In this document: positions 1 to 5,662 of the stretch, in pieces
Position numbering within the stretch: the stretch's first letter is position 1
How the letters are laid out: each line of letters opens with the position of its first letter
From: Gammaproteobacteria bacterium
Lineage (GTDB): Bacteria; Pseudomonadota; Gammaproteobacteria; GRL18
Assembly (NCBI GenBank): GCA_023144715.1
Contig: JAGLFC010000001.1
Location: 1 to 6,925, forward strand
Direction of reading: 5' to 3'
DNA length: 6,925 nucleotides
The notes under the pieces: model-generated
Told to the model about the DNA's origin: nothing
The model's database searches: none
Seen by the model: the letters and a program-made list of their open reading frames with translations, nothing else
Position numbers and translations under genes: made by a program

Positions 1-585
1 GGTGATATTATTGAACTGCATTTGACTAACCTTGAGCGTGCACAGGATGAGACTCATGGTTTTGCGGTATATGGTCATAATGTAAATTTATCACTTGAGC
101 CGGGTAAGACCGTGAGTGCTACTTTTAAGGTACATAGAGAAGGTGTTTATCCTTACTACTGTACTGAATTTTGTTCAGCACTACACTTAGAGATGGAAGG
201 TTATTTATTAGTGAAGCCTAAGGGCTATAAAGCCAAAGCAGGTACTGTGAAAGAAGGTCAATCTTATACAGAAGCTGACTACAAAAAACAGGTGAAGACT
301 AATAATGATACTCAAGCGATTATTAATTCAGTAGTCGGTTATATTACGAGTACTAATTATAAAGACTTCCCTCCTGTTATTGCTTTAGTTGAAGATGCCA
401 CTGACCAATTAGGTTTCGCAAATGAAGCTAAAAAGAAGTCAGAAACAGCCGCAGAGAAAAAAGATTGGCAGAATGCGACTCTTTGGGCAGGTCAACATTG
501 GCAGTATCAGGTTAAGGCAGCAGACATTGGTTTGAGAGCTAAAACCTATCTGGAAGAACATGATGCAAAAATTATTAAAAAATAA
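1..585 (+). CDS. nosZ: Nitrous oxide reductase, C-terminal CuA domain (5' end outside window)
   Basis: NosZ is the periplasmic copper enzyme that reduces N2O to N2, the last step of denitrification. Only the last 194 residues are visible; the frame is open from base 1, so the internal ATG/TTG codons are not the real start. Residues 1-73 form a cupredoxin-like CuA domain with every ligand present: His19 in DETHGF, Cys54 and Cys58 in YYCTEFCSALHLEM, His62 and Met65. The middle residue of the C-x-x-x-C loop is Glu56, as in cytochrome oxidase subunit II, where classical clade I NosZ has Trp; together with GYLLVKP this fits clade II NosZ (family knowledge). The FC-ALH-EM spacing argues against COX2. 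About 120 lysine-rich, probably helical residues (74-194) follow, with no CxxCH heme motif. A terminator follows the TAA directly, so no nos accessory gene is cotranscribed downstream. The catalytic CuZ domain and signal peptide lie upstream, out of view. Confidence 0.93.
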   Translation, partial: GDIIELHLTNLERAQDETHGFAVYGHNVNLSLEPGKTVSATFKVHREGVYPYYCTEFCSALHLEMEGYLLVKPKGYKAKAGTVKEGQSYTEADYKKQVKTNNDTQAIINSVVGYITSTNYKDFPPVIALVEDATDQLGFANEAKKKSETAAEKKDWQNATLWAGQHWQYQVKAADIGLRAKTYLEEHDAKIIKK

Positions 586-605
586 TTTTTAAATCCGTTT
601 AACCA

Positions 606-637
606 AAAAAAAGAGGGCTTTTAAGCCCTCTTTTTTT
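606..637. terminator. Bidirectional intrinsic terminator between nosZ and the acetyltransferase operon
   Basis: The arms AAGAGGGCT (611-619) and AGCCCTCTT (624-632) form a GC-rich stem closed by a 4-nt loop. An A-run before it (606-610) and a T-run after it (633-637) extend the pairing and supply a U-tract on either strand. It lies 20 bp after the nosZ stop and 7 bp after the stop of the minus-strand gene ending at 645, so it can end transcription from both convergent units. Confidence 0.93.
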
Positions 638-644
638 ATGTTAT

Positions 645-1817
645 TTAAAGTGGCTCACCTAATAAATTATTAGGAATATAGGGCAAAGAGCGTTCAATCA
701 CTTCCTCTATCACAATATCAGGTTTTTCTTCTTTTACATATTTCGCTAATGCAGGATAATTTATTTTTCCCTGAATATAAGTAGAACGGTAAAAATTTCT
801 GGAAATATAAGGCTCTAAAGCGACCATAAATGAATCACCAAATATCAGTGCGTTCAGTGTTTTATTCTGACATTGCATCGTCTGGCGTAAAATAGTGTGT
901 GCTTCACCTTCTTTTGTCTGAGTAATCTGTTTGCTTGGAATGCAATCCATATCAAAAATAGGATCAGGATAATCATCCTTCAGATTGCCAAGATTGGCAA
1001 GCATCGCTAAATCACCATCTTCTTTAGAAAATAATGTAAACTGCTGATCGGTTAATAAAAATGGACTGATTTGTTTTGGAAATAGGGATTTTATTTGTTT
1101 CATCAGTACAAATTGTGACACATTTGCACCATAATGATTCCAGTGTGTATCTGTTTTAAAATAGACATCATGCTTCTTTTTTTCAGCAAAAAGAGTGGCT
1201 CTTAGATCAACAATAGTGACATCCGTATACTTTTTTAAATAATCAATGATTTGATCGGTAGCGGATTGTTCATTAAGTTTTACAAGGTATTTGGGGAGTT
1301 GTTCAAAATAGATGGTGTGTTTATTTGGGGCAATCATATAAATATATTCAATCCCTCTTTTTTTTAGCCATTGATGAATGCTCACAATAGACTGTGCAAA
1401 TTCTTGAAGTTCATCATCGGTATACAGATTCACATTAAGGGCATCACCAATGGGATCATCATTACCCTTATAACCAGATTTCATACTGCCTAAAAATAAC
1501 CAACCATTTTGCCCCATAGTGACATGCTCAAACGCTGTTTTATGGCTGAATTTATTCATAATCTTAAAATAAACAGCGGTTAAGCGTTCTCTATAGCCAA
1601 AATGATCCGCATAATAGTCGTTAAAGGTGACTGGATAGTCACTCACTTCCTTTAATGAGGTCGGTAGTGGGGGAAGGGGAGCAAGATGTCTTTTTTCTGT
1701 GGGAGAAATCGTGTGATCATCCTGAATGATACCATTCAAAAAAGGCATCAAGATAAATAAGCAAAATATAATAATCAGAATGATTTTATCTAAGCGGTAT
1801 ACCGTACGTGTATTCAT
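645..1817 (-). CDS. AlgJ/AlgX-like membrane-anchored polysaccharide O-acetyltransferase (SGNH fold)
   Basis: This 390-residue protein resembles the AlgX/AlgJ family, SGNH-hydrolase-like enzymes that transfer acetyl groups to exported polysaccharides in the periplasm. One hydrophobic segment (about residues 12-31) is an uncleaved signal anchor. Family landmarks in order: FNDYYADHFGYRERL (65-79), GQNGWLFLG (102-110), APNKHTIYFEQLP (163-175), TDTHW with the Asp223/His225 pair, FGDSF with the putative nucleophile Ser329, and VIEEVIERSL (369-378). These match the Asp-x-His and Ser triad known from AlgX. Cys292 and Cys316 could form a periplasmic disulfide (inference). The ATG lies 8 bp after the stop of the upstream MBOAT gene and has no clear Shine-Dalgarno, so translation is probably coupled. 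No carbohydrate-binding module is evident, which favours AlgJ over AlgX. The acetylated glycan is unknown; alginate itself is not supported, because no alginate synthesis gene is in view. Confidence 0.87.
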   Translation of the reverse strand: MNTRTVYRLDKIILIIIFCLFILMPFLNGIIQDDHTISPTEKRHLAPLPPLPTSLKEVSDYPVTFNDYYADHFGYRERLTAVYFKIMNKFSHKTAFEHVTMGQNGWLFLGSMKSGYKGNDDPIGDALNVNLYTDDELQEFAQSIVSIHQWLKKRGIEYIYMIAPNKHTIYFEQLPKYLVKLNEQSATDQIIDYLKKYTDVTIVDLRATLFAEKKKHDVYFKTDTHWNHYGANVSQFVLMKQIKSLFPKQISPFLLTDQQFTLFSKEDGDLAMLANLGNLKDDYPDPIFDMDCIPSKQITQTKEGEAHTILRQTMQCQNKTLNALIFGDSFMVALEPYISRNFYRSTYIQGKINYPALAKYVKEEKPDIVIEEVIERSLPYIPNNLLGEPL

Positions 1818-1825
1818 GATATGAG

Positions 1826-3268
1826 TTAAAACCTAAAATATATAAAAGGGTTGTATGTGGATGCGGCAATTTTTAAGGCACTTAATATAAATAAAGCAGA
1901 CAATGCAATTAATTTAGGTAGATAGATCAATAATGCCATTTTGAAGGGGCTATGTTTAGAATATATCAGTAGGTAATAGTTAAGCATTTTATAAATGGGG
2001 AGTGAGCCGATTAATGCAATGATAAAAATAGGCAATAAATCACTGGATATTACTTGAGCATATTGGAAGGTTGTGGTCTGCCAATGATTAATATTAAAGA
2101 GTCTATTCAAATAAGTCATCGCCTGTGTCAATGTCTCTGCTCTAAAAAATACCCACGAGATAATAATCACGAAGAGCAAATAAAAATGTTGTAAGGGTTG
2201 CCATGCTTTATTAAGAATTTTGGAAAAACCTCTGTGTTCACTGGCTAAAAAGACCCCATGAAATAATCCCCAAACAATAAAATTCCAGCTTGCACCATGC
2301 CAAAGACCCGTTAGAAAAAACACCAAAAATAAATTAAGATAAACGCGCACACTTGACACACGATTACCCCCTAAAGGAATATACACATAATCTCTGAACC
2401 ATGTTGATAATGAAATATGCCAACGTCGCCAAAATTCTCGCAGGGATTTTGCCATGTAAGGGTAATTAAAATTTTCCTGAAAGCGAAAGCCAAACATGCG
2501 ACCCAAACCAATAGCCATATCCGAATAGCCCGAAAAATCAAAATAAATTTGTAAGGTGTAGGCAAGAATACCTATCCAAGCTAATGGCATGGTTAAATCA
2601 TTGCCTGATAAGAGAAACACCTGATCAGCGACTTCACCAAGAGGATTAGCCAGCAACATTTTTTTGGCTAATCCTATAATAAAGCGTTGCACACCACTGG
2701 CAAATAATGTCGTAGAATGGCGACGCTGAGTAATTTGTGAGGCAATATCATGATAACGTACAATAGGCCCAGCAATGAGCTGAGGAAAGAGTGAAATATA
2801 CAGTGCTAAATGATATATGTTTTTTTGCACGCTCACCGTCTTTCTATACACATCAACAATGTACGACAGGGCTTGAAAGGTAAAAAATGAAATGCCTAAT
2901 GGCAGGTGAACAGGTTCTAAGTGGATAGTCGAAAAGGATAATAAAGACAGTATTTCATTGATATTATCATTGATAAAATCACTGTATTTAAACGATATTA
3001 ATAATCCAATATTAATAATACTGCCCAGTATTAAGTAAAAAAAGGCATTTTTGTTATTTGCCTGAGCATCAGAAATTAATCGTCCAATCATATAATTAGA
3101 CAGGATAGAAATGAGCATCACACCCAAATAAAACACTTCTCCCCACGCATAAAAACAGAGGCTACTGATTAATAAAATAATATTTTTATAAGTTTGGGGG
3201 GTTAAATAATAAATAAACAGCACAATGGGCAAAAAGCCAAAGAGAAAAATAGGGGCACTAAAAACCAA
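1826..3268 (-). CDS. AlgI-like MBOAT family O-acyltransferase
   Basis: This polytopic inner-membrane protein of 480 residues matches the usual AlgI length and is hydrophobic throughout, with many predicted membrane helices. MBOAT proteins of this type pass acetyl groups from a cytoplasmic donor across the membrane to a periplasmic partner. Signatures: LPLGISFFTFQALSYIVDVYR region (122-142), FDFSGYSDMAIGLGRMFGF (243-261), FWRRWHISLSTWFRD (279-293, conserved His284), GLWHGASWNFIVWG (321-334, catalytic-type His324), and the C-terminal NPFIYFRF typical of AlgI. The start codon is TTG: the protein then begins MVFSAPIFLF, like AlgI proteins that begin MVFSS, and AGGAAA sits 5 nt upstream. It is the first gene of a two-gene operon with the AlgJ/AlgX-like gene 8 bp downstream; this pairing strongly supports a joint role in glycan O-acetylation. 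DltB-like or other MBOAT roles are less likely, because the partner is AlgJ/AlgX-like rather than DltD. The substrate is not known. Confidence 0.93.
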   Translation of the reverse strand: MVFSAPIFLFGFLPIVLFIYYLTPQTYKNIILLISSLCFYAWGEVFYLGVMLISILSNYMIGRLISDAQANNKNAFFYLILGSIINIGLLISFKYSDFINDNINEILSLLSFSTIHLEPVHLPLGISFFTFQALSYIVDVYRKTVSVQKNIYHLALYISLFPQLIAGPIVRYHDIASQITQRRHSTTLFASGVQRFIIGLAKKMLLANPLGEVADQVFLLSGNDLTMPLAWIGILAYTLQIYFDFSGYSDMAIGLGRMFGFRFQENFNYPYMAKSLREFWRRWHISLSTWFRDYVYIPLGGNRVSSVRVYLNLFLVFFLTGLWHGASWNFIVWGLFHGVFLASEHRGFSKILNKAWQPLQHFYLLFVIIISWVFFRAETLTQAMTYLNRLFNINHWQTTTFQYAQVISSDLLPIFIIALIGSLPIYKMLNYYLLIYSKHSPFKMALLIYLPKLIALSALFILSALKIAASTYNPFIYFRF

Positions 3269-3273
3269 GGAGA

Positions 3274-3279
3274 TTTCCT
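3274..3279 (-). promoter_or_regulatory. Shine-Dalgarno deciding the TTG start of the MBOAT gene
   Basis: On the minus strand AGGAAA is followed by 5 nt and then TTG (3268-3266). I find no ATG close upstream in the same frame, and the resulting N-terminus (MVFSAP) matches the family, so the TTG is well supported. Confidence 0.75.
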
Positions 3280-3306
3280 GATAATATGTTATGTGATATT
3301 AAGAAT

Positions 3307-3335
3307 AGTATAAGCGTAAATAAAGGGTGAAACAA
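3307..3335 (-). promoter_or_regulatory. Sigma70-type promoter of the MBOAT/AlgJ-like operon
   Basis: Read on the minus strand: -35 TTGTTT (3335-3330), a 17-bp spacer and -10 TATACT (3312-3307). Both hexamers are close to consensus and the spacing is ideal. The predicted transcript would start near 3300, giving a leader of about 30 nt. No operator is evident. This is a pattern match only. Confidence 0.6.
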
Positions 3336-3365
3336 TTTAAAAATAATTCTGCTTAATACCCTATA

Positions 3366-3395
3366 TTGAAATGTTATGATCTATACCCATTTATA
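3366..3395 (+). promoter_or_regulatory. Possible promoter for the DUF4202 gene
   Basis: TTGAAA (3366-3371) is followed after 18 bp by TTTATA (3390-3395), within an AT-rich stretch before the gene. The -10 placement is ambiguous because TATATATA follows. It is plausible since the neighbouring operon is divergent and this gene needs its own promoter. Confidence 0.3.
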
Positions 3396-3434
3396 TATAT
3401 CTCTCTCAATAATTTTATCCATAAGGTCTAAAAT

Positions 3435-4034
3435 ATGACACAGGCGATGTTTAATAAAACTGCGGAATTGATTAATGCAACCAATAGCGACGATCCTAAT
3501 AAAGAATTGTATAATGATAAACTTTGGCCTAAGGAATTATTGTACTCCCACCACATGACCAATATGCTCAATCGTTTTGCACCCGATACCGATGATGTCA
3601 TGAAGCTGGGCATCAGCGCACAACATATTGAACGTTGGAAATCACCACGCGATGCTTATTCTATGGATAAAAAAGGTTATTACCAATGGCGTACTCAATT
3701 GTATCAATTTCATGCCGATACGGTGTGTGCCTTAATGAAACAAGTGGGTTATTCTGATGCTGAATTAGAACGTGTGAATAATGCGGTGAGTAAAAAATCA
3801 TTAAATACGAATGCGGATACTCAATTGGTCGAAGATATTGCTGCCCTTGTATTTATTGAACATTATATGCAAGCATTTGCTGATAAACACCCTGAATATG
3901 ATGAAAAAAAATGGCTTGAAATTATTCTTCGTACGTGGAATAAGATGTCTGATCATGCACAAAAATTTGCCTTATCAGGCGACCTTAAATTACCTGAACC
4001 TTTGATTCCACTGATTCAAAAGGCAATTGCTTAA
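3435..4034 (+). CDS. DUF4202 domain-containing protein
   Basis: A cytoplasmic, mostly helical protein of 199 residues without signal peptide or membrane segment. I recognise it as the DUF4202 family, whose biochemical function I do not know, from its pattern: RFAPD (47-51), AQHIERWKSPRD (62-73), YYQWRT (82-87), a central His93 (QFHAD), VEDIAALVFIEHY (132-144) and RTWNKMS (166-172). The conserved His64, His93, Glu133/Asp134 and His143 sit on helices in a way that recalls metal-binding HD-type hydrolases, but this is inference and no classic adjacent HD pair is seen. The length fits the family. AAGG (3423-3426) lies 8 nt before the ATG, supporting the start. gltX follows 70 bp downstream on the same strand, so the two may be cotranscribed, though a weak promoter-like sequence lies between them. 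Confidence 0.85.
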   Translation: MTQAMFNKTAELINATNSDDPNKELYNDKLWPKELLYSHHMTNMLNRFAPDTDDVMKLGISAQHIERWKSPRDAYSMDKKGYYQWRTQLYQFHADTVCALMKQVGYSDAELERVNNAVSKKSLNTNADTQLVEDIAALVFIEHYMQAFADKHPEYDEKKWLEIILRTWNKMSDHAQKFALSGDLKLPEPLIPLIQKAIA

Positions 4035-4039
4035 AACTA

Positions 4040-4068
4040 TTCATTTACATTCAGCCATCATGTAAAAT
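4040..4068 (+). promoter_or_regulatory. Weak candidate promoter for gltX
   Basis: TAAAAT (4063-4068) resembles a -10 box; the hexamer 17 bp upstream, TTCATT (4040-4045), is a poor -35. It lies in the 70-bp gap between the DUF4202 gene and gltX. If it is not active, gltX would depend on readthrough from upstream. Confidence 0.3.
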
Positions 4069-4104
4069 ACGTCTTTTTTTTATTGCTATTGCCTGAGAGA
4101 TAAT

Positions 4105-5529
4105 ATGACTGTAAGAACACGCTTTGCTCCAAGCCCAACAGGGTATTTACATATTGGTGGTGCCAGAACGGCATTATTTTCTTGGTTATATGCAAAACGC
4201 CATCAAGGTAAATTTGTATTACGCATTGAAGATACTGATCGAGAACGTTCCACACAAGAAGCCGTTGATGTGATCATTGAAGGAATGCAATGGCTAGGAT
4301 TACACCACGATGAAGGACCCTTTTATCAAACACAGAGAATGGATCGTTACAAAGAAGTGATTCAACACTTGCTTGATGAGGGCTATGCTTATAAATGTTA
4401 TTGCAGTCGTGAAGAACTTGATGTGATGCGTGAAGCACAAATAGCCAATAAAGAAAAAGCCCGTTATGATCGTCGTTGCCGTGGTATCAATACTATTCCA
4501 GAAGGTAAAGAAGGGATCGCTCCCGTCATTCGTTTTAAAACAGGTATTGAAGGTGAAGTGGTCATTAATGACCATGTGAAAGGTCGCATCATTATTAATA
4601 ATAAAGAGCTGGATGACCTGATTATTGCTCGTGGTGACGGTACACCGACTTATAATCTTGTGGTGGTCATTGATGATTGTGATATGGGTATTACTCATGT
4701 AATTCGTGGTGATGATCATCTTAATAATACGCCACGTCAAATGAATATTCTTAAAGCAATGGATGCCAAAATACCCGAATATGCACATTTACCCATGATT
4801 TTAGATGAACAGGGTGCAAAATTATCTAAGCGTCATGGTGCGGCTAATTTACTCAATTATCGTGCTGAAGGTTATTTACCAGAAGCTCTATTAAATTACT
4901 TAGTGCGTTTGGGTTGGTCACACGGTGATCAAGAAATATTTTCAATAGATGAAATGATTGAACTCTTTGATCTGGATGATATTAATAAATCCGCATCGTC
5001 TATCAACCCAGAAAAATTATTGTGGTTAAATCAGCATTATATTAAAGAAAGTGATCCTAATGATGTTGCCAAGCATTTAGCATGGCAGATGCAAGAGCAG
5101 GGCATTAATACTGATAATGGTCCTGAATTAAGTCAAATTGTCACCGCATTATCAGAACGAAGCAAAACATTACTTGAAATGGCACACAGCAGTCGTTATT
5201 TCTTTGAAGAGTTTGATGAGTTTGATGAAAAAGCCGCTAAGAAAAATCTGAAAGCCGCAGCACTTGAACCCTTACAAGAAATGTTAAGCCAATTTAGTGC
5301 AATGACTGAATGGAAGGGTGAACAATTACATCAAGTTGTTTTAGATGTGACTGAAAAATTAGAGTTAAAACTAGGTAAAGTAGCCCAACCATTAAGGGTA
5401 GCAGTGACAGGTGCGGGTATGTCACCGTCAATAGATGTGACCTTAGAATTGATTGGTCGTGAACGTTGTTTGGCTAGAATAAAAAAAGCAATTGCCTATA
5501 TTGAAACAAGAATAGCACAGGAATCCTAG
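4105..5529 (+). CDS. gltX: Glutamyl-tRNA synthetase
   Basis: A class I aminoacyl-tRNA synthetase that charges tRNA-Glu with glutamate using ATP, in the cytoplasm; essential for translation and for C5-pathway heme synthesis. Complete at 474 residues, the usual bacterial length. The N-terminal Rossmann fold carries RFAPSPTGYLHIGGAR, with the HIGH-type motif HIGG at 16-19, and RIEDTD (40-45). The KMSKS-type loop is KLSKRHG (239-245). NNTPRQ (207-212) and YLPEALLNYLVRLGWSHGDQ (256-275) are strongly conserved, and the C-terminal anticodon-binding half includes PLRVAVTGAGMSPS. The zinc-binding insert has Cys98, Cys100 and Cys125 at the E. coli positions, but residue 127, His in E. coli, is Gly; Tyr121 could serve instead, as in glutamyl-Q tRNA-Asp synthetase. 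The full C-terminal half excludes that shorter paralogue. GAGA (4095-4098) serves as a modest ribosome binding site. The downstream neighbour is convergent, with a hairpin-rich gap between. Confidence 0.98.
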   Translation: MTVRTRFAPSPTGYLHIGGARTALFSWLYAKRHQGKFVLRIEDTDRERSTQEAVDVIIEGMQWLGLHHDEGPFYQTQRMDRYKEVIQHLLDEGYAYKCYCSREELDVMREAQIANKEKARYDRRCRGINTIPEGKEGIAPVIRFKTGIEGEVVINDHVKGRIIINNKELDDLIIARGDGTPTYNLVVVIDDCDMGITHVIRGDDHLNNTPRQMNILKAMDAKIPEYAHLPMILDEQGAKLSKRHGAANLLNYRAEGYLPEALLNYLVRLGWSHGDQEIFSIDEMIELFDLDDINKSASSINPEKLLWLNQHYIKESDPNDVAKHLAWQMQEQGINTDNGPELSQIVTALSERSKTLLEMAHSSRYFFEEFDEFDEKAAKKNLKAAALEPLQEMLSQFSAMTEWKGEQLHQVVLDVTEKLELKLGKVAQPLRVAVTGAGMSPSIDVTLELIGRERCLARIKKAIAYIETRIAQES

Positions 5530-5543
5530 TATTATTCTTACAA

Positions 5544-5608
5544 CGTGGTGTGTTGTGTAGAGGCTTAAAGTTCACTCTCTACACAGTGTTATCGTCATGA
5601 TTACCACG
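5544..5608. repeat. Nested inverted repeats in the gltX-TPR gap
   Basis: The outer arms CGTGGT (5544-5549) and ACCACG (5603-5608) enclose perfect inner arms TGTGTAGAG (5554-5562) and CTCTACACA (5577-5585), with a 14-nt loop. The whole could fold as one interrupted hairpin. It follows the gltX stop by 14 bp and precedes the convergent TPR stop, so it may aid termination or transcript stability. It has no U-tract, so it is not a canonical intrinsic terminator. A degenerate intergenic repeat or small mobile-element remnant is an alternative. Confidence 0.55.
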
Positions 5609-5626
5609 AGGGATGGCACTCTCTAC
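5573..5626. repeat. Pair of 10-bp direct repeats CACTCTCTAC
   Basis: CACTCTCTAC occurs at 5573-5582 and again at 5617-5626, 44 bp apart. The first copy overlaps the right inner arm of the hairpin, so the arm at 5557-5562 could pair with either copy, giving two alternative folds. Function unknown; chance duplication cannot be excluded. Confidence 0.45.
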
Positions 5627-5662
5627 CTTATTTGTATTGATGAGTGTTGTCCAAAATATATT

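Noticed and set aside
1..220. CuA motif as cytochrome oxidase subunit II
   Set aside because: The loop shares C-x-E-x-C with COX2, but FCSALHLEM followed by GYLLVKP and the preceding DETHGF are NosZ features, and COX2 has Gly after the second Cys.
2371..2565. A 64-codon minus-strand frame inside the MBOAT gene
   Set aside because: It overlaps the most conserved part of the MBOAT gene in another frame; an out-of-frame shadow.
645..3268. The acetylation pair as an alginate biosynthesis locus
   Set aside because: No algD, alg8, alg44, algE, algG or algL homologue is in the window, and AlgI/AlgJ-like pairs act on several different glycans.
3811..4005. A 64-codon plus-strand frame inside the DUF4202 gene
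   Set aside because: It overlaps the conserved DUF4202 C-terminal half in another frame, with no ribosome binding site.
4071..4081. T-run before gltX as an intrinsic terminator
   Set aside because: No GC-rich hairpin precedes the T-run, so it cannot be a standard terminator of the DUF4202 gene.
4300..4788. A 162-codon open frame on the minus strand inside gltX
   Set aside because: It lies antisense to strongly conserved gltX codons, its translation is Ile/Thr/His-rich and resembles no protein family, and no ribosome binding site supports it.
5544..5608. The hairpin region as a tRNA or CRISPR repeat
   Set aside because: No cloverleaf or T-loop signature, and only two short direct repeats without regular spacers.
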